Assembly (NCBI GenBank): GCA_035236585.1
Contig: CP141126.1
Span: 15,451,001-15,515,000 of the forward strand
Reading direction: 5' to 3'
Source of the DNA: Warburgia ugandensis
Lineage: Eukaryota; Streptophyta; Magnoliopsida; Canellales; Canellaceae
DNA: 64,000 nt
Translations under genes and position numbers: made by a program
The notes under the pieces: generated by a model
The model's input: the letters and a program-made list of their open reading frames with translations, nothing else
Database searches by the model: none
What the model was told of the DNA's origin: nothing
In this document: one piece after another, positions 59,601 to 64,000 of the stretch
Position numbering within the stretch: the first letter of the stretch is position 1
How the letters are laid out: each line of letters opens with the position of its first letter

Positions 59601-60415
59601 GAATAAGTGGTAACATCTTTTGAAGAATATGGACATTATCAAGGTAAGCAATTGAATGAATTCTCAATTAACTTAAAAGTGGACCAGAACAAAAACACAG
59701 TATCTGAGAGCAAAAATGGAAACAAAGGAGAAAAATTGACGAATACCTGGTCATAATTTTTAGAACTGCCACATAGCTAAAGGTTCTAAACCAGTATTGC
59801 CAAGAGAGTGAAGAAACCTTCAGCTCAAAACAACCACAGAATGGAGATGTTAAGGGAGACAACACATAATCCAAACAACCTAGTAGACAGCTCTTCATCA
59901 ACTGCAATCCCAGAGTAAAAGCTAACCTCTCTCATTTCACTGGCTGGAAAATTAACTATCTTTTGATTGACTGAATTTTTAATTAAACTTAAACTGCAAA
60001 TAAACGTAATCACTCGGAAAATCATCACTATAACTGAGAAGAAAACATAGAGTCAATGTAGTCTTTGGCATCTCCTGAAACTGAGTAAATAGCAAACAGT
60101 ACTGCTCAAAAGAAAGAAATGAAAAGAAACAAAAAATCCTACATTTACAACAAACTACATATTTGAACCTAATGTTACAACATGCTAATGGTTCAAATAA
60201 CTCAGAAACTATTCATTAACAGCTGGAAAATAAAGTAAAAGTAACGCAACAGTTTCACTTACAGGAGAAAATGACGCTCTCTCAAGGTGATCACAACCAT
60301 CTAGATGAACTTGCTGAAGATTTGGACATGCAAGTTCAAGAGATGTCATGGCACGACAACCAATAAGTGACAGATTGACCAAAGAAGTATTGTTGAATCC
60401 CACCACTGTCAAACT
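47612..60415 (-). CDS. FBL15: F-box/LRR-repeat protein 15 (SLOMO-like), C-terminal 402 residues
   Basis: Minus-strand exons 60415-60263, 55843-55683, 55598-55400, 54436-53970, 53838-53775, 47919-47833 and 47689-47612 (stop TAA 47614-47612) join in frame, 1209 nt. Each piece is rich in Cys-type LRRs: LVNLSLIGCRAMTSLELACP, LQQVHLDGCDHLERASFSPV, GLRSLNLGICPKLSILQIEA, LIESLILMSCPSVGPDGLSS, LPALRELDLSYGTICQSAIE, CNMLETLDVRYCPKICGASM and the terminal VCPSLKRIFSSLSA. This order matches plant FBL15, a large F-box LRR subunit of SCF ubiquitin ligases. The Arabidopsis member SLOMO affects auxin balance at the shoot apex. The 60415 boundary is phase 0 after an AG. The preceding exons, including the F-box, were not found up to 64000 and are probably outside. 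Introns of 4.4 kb and 5.9 kb are repeat-filled. Confidence 0.9.
48125..48279 (-). mobile_element. Au SINE copy 18
   Basis: Antisense copy from GAGGGGCAGCCCAGTGCACA to the head near 48279. The flanks GAACAGAAAAAGTTTTGA (48107-48124) and GAACAAAAAAAGTTTGA (about 48280-48296) suggest a slightly diverged target duplication. The head CCTTGGCGC is lost or rearranged. Confidence 0.8.
48721..51847 (-). mobile_element. near full-length RTE-clade LINE with 18-bp TSD, inactivated
   Basis: The identical 18-bp duplication AGCTGGCCCATCCATATC at 48703-48720 and 51848-51865 bounds a 3127-bp minus-strand insertion. In order on that strand it has a 5' leader with a duplicated 69-bp unit and an endonuclease region (IATWNIWTLTGKSLELVGAM, later GIIVDKELKD, INVLSAYAPQVG). 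The reverse transcriptase follows, with ENQFGFMPGRSTMEAIFLLR, GLHQGSALNP and motif [13 protein letters not shown] (about 49600-49555). After it come the C-terminal RWFGHVQRR and the 3' tail of CCTAATTGGGATAAGG plus (GAT)n. Several in-frame stops and frameshifts break both domains, so it is dead. It belongs to the same family as the fragment at 25686-26820. Confidence 0.92.
51877..52262. repeat. two-copy tandem duplication, period 192 bp
   Basis: Copies start with ATGGTCTTCATCACATYTTT at 51877 and 52069 and share GTAACAGGACAT/CAACAGGACAT, GAGCTGATTTTTG/GAGCTGTTTTTG, and ATAATAATGAGAATCCT near their ends. They are diverged, with small indels. The left copy abuts the LINE target duplication. Confidence 0.85.
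52293..52872. repeat. three-copy tandem repeat, period 194 bp
   Basis: AACTACCAGACC recurs at 52321, 52515 and 52709. Each unit carries AACTGATAATTACCATGAAA, AGCAAATAGTTTT, TTTTTCCAACCTGATTCAT and ATGATCTCACTATCCAGTCA. The copies are highly similar, so expansion is fairly recent. Confidence 0.92.
54437..55399 (-). other. FBL15 intron between the LQLK and VLKLQACKY exons
   Basis: 963-bp intron, phase 0, GTAATT to TTTTAG. No repeat or alternative exon was recognised. The plus-strand 54418-54951 open frame is chance. Confidence 0.7.
57000..57085. repeat. two-copy tandem repeat, about 55 bp
   Basis: CGTCCATATGCAACAGAAGA and CAGTCCGTATGCAACAGAAG are each followed by a GAGAGAGAGA run. Confidence 0.7.
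57431..57560. repeat. two-copy tandem duplication, about 70 bp
   Basis: TGGAGAAGTTCTTAACATCT and TGGAGAAGATCTTAACATTG each lead into ACAATGATA, a short A-rich piece and AAATAGAT. Confidence 0.8.
58397..58598. repeat. two-copy tandem duplication, period 101 bp
   Basis: GATTACTTYAAGAATCTRGATGG starts each copy at 58397 and 58498. Both contain GAAAAATATTTTATAT and ATCRGCACCCAAGCC-like ends. Confidence 0.88.
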
Positions 60416-61246
60416 CTGACCAAGAAAAAGGATCATGTTGAGTTAGCATCTTTTTATCTTTGAAAGGCAGAGAGAAGCAATGAAATCAAGAGCTCAATTA
60501 CGTAGTGCCTCCATTCTAAAACCAAAGGACTAGTAAAGATTAAAAATAGCACATATCAGGCTCCCCTAGATGCCTTGGGGCACCATTATATCCTGCCATG
60601 AGGTCATGTATACACCTCATTTCTGCAGGTAACTTTTTATTTCAGACGGAAGAAGTAACACCTTGAGACAAACAGTTGTCCCTTCTCTCTCTCCTTCTAC
60701 ACTTAAAACAATGTTTTAATGCATAGCTGCTACTTCCAATGGAATTTCTAAGTCTCCATTCGATGATATGCATTTGGTACAAAAGTTGCACACTTGTGTA
60801 TTACTGTCCTGAGAGAGTATTTATATCATCGAGACAGTTACCGGCAACAGTTCCGTAAATTGGGATCAAGTATCCCCAATTCACTTTTGAGAAACCAGAA
60901 TCATATCATTTTCCCCCAAAATTAGGGGGACATGTTTCCACGTAGCTTTTCCTGTATGTAAGAGATAATAATCCTATCTTTGTTATATTGTGTTATTAAT
61001 TATGCAAGTCAGTAATTTTCTGTTGTGTATGCAATCTTCCTTATTTTTTTAGCTTTTTTATCCTTGATAATTCTCTGCAAATTTTTTTCTACCTTAGTGT
61101 TTCCCCAACCAAACTTGCTTGTTCTTTGATTTTGCTTTTGCTTCTCATCATAGCACCTAAGCATCAAACAATACGAAACTGAGTGTGTGCAGCATTTATT
61201 CCACACAGGAATATTTGCAATAGGCGGGAGCATTTATTCCACATAG

Positions 61247-61328
61247 GAATATAGGCCCTTGTGGTCCCCCGATTCCCCGGACCCCACATAGGCAGGAGTT
61301 CGTGCACTGGGGCTGCCCCTTTTTTTTA
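61247..61328 (+). mobile_element. Au SINE copy 19 (3' fragment)
   Basis: Sense fragment GGCCCTTGTGGTCCCCCGAT to GCACTGGGGCTGCCCC plus a T run. The flanks AGGAATAT on both sides may be a short target duplication. It lies inside a local duplication of GCATTTATTCCACAYAGGAA. Confidence 0.85.
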
Positions 61329-61821
61329 GGAATATTTGCAATGTTCCAATGAAGGACTATCATAATAGCAACATAAGCAGAAACTTTTACTTTTCTTGTA
61401 AACGGGAGAACTTTGAAGCAGACTGAAAGGCACTTATTTCCTACCGAGTGTTTACTTCGCATTGTTCAGCAATTCCACTGTCTAGTAATACTTGTAATAG
61501 TTGAAAAATATACTCACTGCAGGATCCAGCATAATATATGCATTTTATAAGTAATCATCTTTCTGTCCCAAGAGATAGACCTAATTCAAACATCATATCA
61601 TTCTTCTAATGGCAGACAGCCAATACCTAAAAACATAAAAATATAACCCATAAAACAATCCCGGCTGTCAAACTGACGTATTCCATTCCCAAAAATTTCA
61701 TTACTTGTTGTGGCCAAGAATTTAAAAAATTGCACAAACGTTACCAGTAGAATCCTTTCTTATTGGGGACTAACTCCAGTTGATATGGGGGAAAAAAAAA
61801 ATGGCGCAGTGAGAAGATTGG

Positions 61822-62160
61822 TAAGAAAATGGGTTGGGTCCCATATTGAGTGAAGAGATTGATAGATAGACACTTCAACTGAACTAATCGATCGTTGTTC
61901 AATTGTTTGACGGGGTTTGAAAAGCAAAAAGTGAGTCATAACTCCAGGGAGATATTTGGAGCAGGACATACATCTTCAACAGCAGGTCTGATGGCAAATG
62001 GGGATGGCTCCCATATGAGTGAAGAGATTGATAGATAGACACTCTCAATGAAATAATCAATAGGGGTGAGATTGTGTGAAGGGGTTTGGAAAACAAAAGC
62101 GAGTCGTAATTCCTAGCAGCTATTTGAAGCATGATGTACATCTTCAACAGCAGGGCTCAT
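61822..62160. repeat. two-copy tandem duplication, period about 168 bp
   Basis: GTGAAGAGATTGATAGATAG occurs at 61850 and 62019, and CATCTTCAACAGCAGGKCT at about 61972 and 62140. The copies are diverged in the middle. Confidence 0.88.
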
Positions 62161-62362
62161 GGAATATGGTGGTTCTGCATCACTGAAGGAGCAGCCTCCT
62201 GTGTACTTATACAACCCTAAATTTTCTCTGAAGTATATGGGGGCACCACTCTAGATGTATGTCTTCAACAACAGGGCTGATGAATTATGGTGGTTTTCCA
62301 TCACTGGAGGAGTAGCCTCCAGCGTACTTTTACCACCCTAAATTTTCCCTGAAATATATGGG
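62142..62362. repeat. two-copy tandem duplication, period about 121 bp
   Basis: CTTCAACARCAGGGCTSATG at 62142 and 62263 leads into ATATGGTGGTT, CATCACTGRAGGAG, AGCCTCC and CCCTAAATTTTC. It overlaps the end of the preceding duplication, so the region grew in steps. Confidence 0.88.
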
Positions 62363-63439
62363 CACACTATAGCCACTTCCTGTTTTATATACAAATATAT
62401 AGCTGTTGCGTGTGCAAAGTTGAGACGGATCAGAACAATGTATCAACTCCCTCATAGGAAAATTGCAATCATCGACAGGTGCCCCATGCATTACAACATC
62501 ATCCTGACAACAGATTCAATTATCAAAGGGGGAAAAGAAAAAAAGATAACAAAGAAAGATAGAACAGAGTTGAGCCCAACCACTTAAAGTGCCAACCATC
62601 ATCTTTGTGTCTTTTCCACAAAAGATTTGGATATTCATCTGATTGTTGGCTCAGTAGTAGATGAGCTCAATACCACATCGCTAATTAAGTCCATCTCCTC
62701 TTGGGCCTTCTTTCCTAACAGTAAGAGAGAAGAAAGCTCAGGAAATTTAGTACTACGGCAACTATTAGTGACCTGAAAGACCACTGTATTCAAGTTTCCT
62801 GGATGAATTTCAGTCCATGAGCAATATTTTGAACACCATCACCAGAATGATGATTTTCTAGCCTGCAACTAACAAGTAACACGAAAAATCCACCAGGGAT
62901 AGAACCAACCCCTGTAACTCAGCTTCTCATCAGGACAAAATACCCTCTCTGACTGATCCCTGCTACAGACTGATTCAAACTGAACCTCAATGATTCAAGT
63001 CTAAGATCCATGAGCTGGCCAGAGTGGGGTACCATTGAAGAAAGTAGGCTCCCACAAAACTGGCTGCTTCCACTAACGAAAGCAACCCAGACAATAAGAA
63101 ATAGAAACCATTTTCAAAGTTGTCAAGATCTTACCATCCCATATCTCTAGAACACTCATCTTATAGGCAATTCATCCAACTTGACTGGCATTTATCTAGA
63201 CCCACTGGTTTGCAGAATAGATTGAGAGAATTGCACATTTGACAACTGGAAGCAGAGCAAATTCCTTTCACATGGCCACCTTTGTTGAGGGAGTTCTGTG
63301 TCTTCCCTTGAGATTTTATATTTCACCAACAAATGACGGTTAAGCTCCCAATTTACTTGCAATTGTTCACAGAACATCTTTTATCTTGTTCATAATTTCT
63401 TCTCTTTTCATTACATAACTTCGCCATCTTATATATATA

Positions 63440-63448
63440 GAGAGAGAG

Positions 63449-63478
<30 letters not shown>
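63440..63478 (+). repeat. compound (GA)n(GT)n microsatellite
   Basis: A run of GA units passes directly into a run of GT units. Confidence 0.9.
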
Positions 63479-63479
<1 letters not shown>

Positions 63480-64000
63480 TAGAAACAAGGAGATTAAAGA
63501 AGAAGAGAAGGAAAAGACTCTTATGTAGTCAGAGCAGGCTATTAGTTGCTCCATTATGGATAGTTTCCACAGCTGCTAGGGGGGCTGCATGACTAGTTAC
63601 TTAAATGATACTATTGCACATTCATGCAATTTCAAAGTAAAAGTGTGTAGCTTCATTAATGAGTCTATAGTTTTTACAGTGGTTCTACAACCAGCATTAC
63701 CAATAGCAGTCCTCTGACAGAATATTTCGTGCTTCAGCTCCATCCTTCAGTCCACATGTAAATAAACAGTGAGGAATTGTGGAATATGGAAATATCAGAT
63801 TTGAAGCAATGAAGAGTAAGCTTAGGGTTAAACCATGACAATAATCTAGAAATTGTTCTCTGGTCTCTAATGGACTGCAGCACCCACCTACATAGTACCA
63901 CTTGTGAGATTTAAAGACCAAATTTATCAGGCATTACTCCCTTCAAAACTTTTACTCTTCCATTTAGATTCTTTCAAATACTCACTTTCCATATTATCCA

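Larger units (their letters stand above)
55844..60262 (-). other. 4.4-kb intron of FBL15
   Basis: GTAAGT donor after ERASFSP and TGCAG acceptor before VGLRSLNL, phase 0. It contains several local tandem duplications (57000-57085, 57431-57560, 58397-58598). None of its open frames (for example 56257-56466 minus) is needed to complete the protein. Confidence 0.8.
60416..64000 (-). other. presumed further FBL15 intron, repeat-bearing
   Basis: I searched for the exon expected before SLTVVGFNN (an LRR ending in a DNCE-like motif) and did not find it. This stretch is therefore read as intron, or as unresolved. It contains SINE copy 19, the tandem duplications at 61822-62362 and a (GA)n(GT)n microsatellite. 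A small diverged exon could have been missed. Confidence 0.45.

Noticed and set aside
1-64000. tRNA genes, rRNA, CRISPR arrays, bacterial operons or viral genes
   Set aside because: tRNA-like A and B boxes occur only in SINE copies and none folds as an intact tRNA by inspection. The sequence is eukaryotic with spliced genes, so CRISPR and operons are not expected and were not seen. No virus-like coding was recognised beyond the retroelement fragments listed.

Overview
This window is nuclear DNA of a flowering plant. It carries plant gene families (an F-box/LRR protein 15 homologue, a MOB1 homologue, a GT106-type O-fucosyltransferase, a plastid protein with a bipartite transit peptide), introns of up to several kilobases in AT-rich sequence, and plant-type retroelements: about 19 copies of the tRNA-derived Au SINE, RTE-clade LINEs, and a TGTAACACCCC-type LTR. 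Large introns, RTE LINEs and a dense Au-SINE load would suit a magnoliid or other early-diverging angiosperm, but that placement is inference.

Layout. (1) 972-2007, plus: last three exons of a RAD7-like LRR protein whose start lies left of the window. (2) 4543-4863, minus: a small intronless membrane protein. (3) 7704-15236, plus: a complete 7-exon gene for a 242-residue plastid protein with a twin-arginine, AxA-type thylakoid-lumen signal. A short two-exon reading frame (8331-8975) sits inside its second intron. (4) 15237-21141: repeat-rich spacer with seven Au SINEs, a broken Ty3/gypsy RT fragment and a foldback element. (5) 21142-28630, plus: a complete 9-exon O-fucosyltransferase of 611 residues, with three GC-AG introns and a truncated RTE LINE in its 3.4-kb intron 7. 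(6) 30095-37466, minus: a complete 7-exon MOB1 of 215 residues, convergent with the previous gene. (7) 37467-47611: spacer with seven SINE copies and a 3.1-kb solo LTR flanked by a 5-bp target duplication. (8) 47612 to beyond 60415, minus: the C-terminal 402 residues of an FBL15/SLOMO-like F-box LRR protein. Its introns hold a near full-length RTE LINE with an 18-bp target duplication, one complete SINE and one SINE fragment, and many local tandem duplications. Its 5' exons, including any F-box, appear to lie right of the window.

Exon boundaries were set by hand from splice dinucleotides, reading phase and remembered family sequences. Every join listed for the genes keeps the reading frame. 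The genes do not form a pathway: they are ordinary independent plant genes (repair, plastid, secretory glycosylation, Hippo-type signalling, ubiquitin ligase). The most novel-looking items are the cluster of GC-AG introns, the nested micro-gene candidate, and the concentration of tandem duplications in the FBL15 introns.
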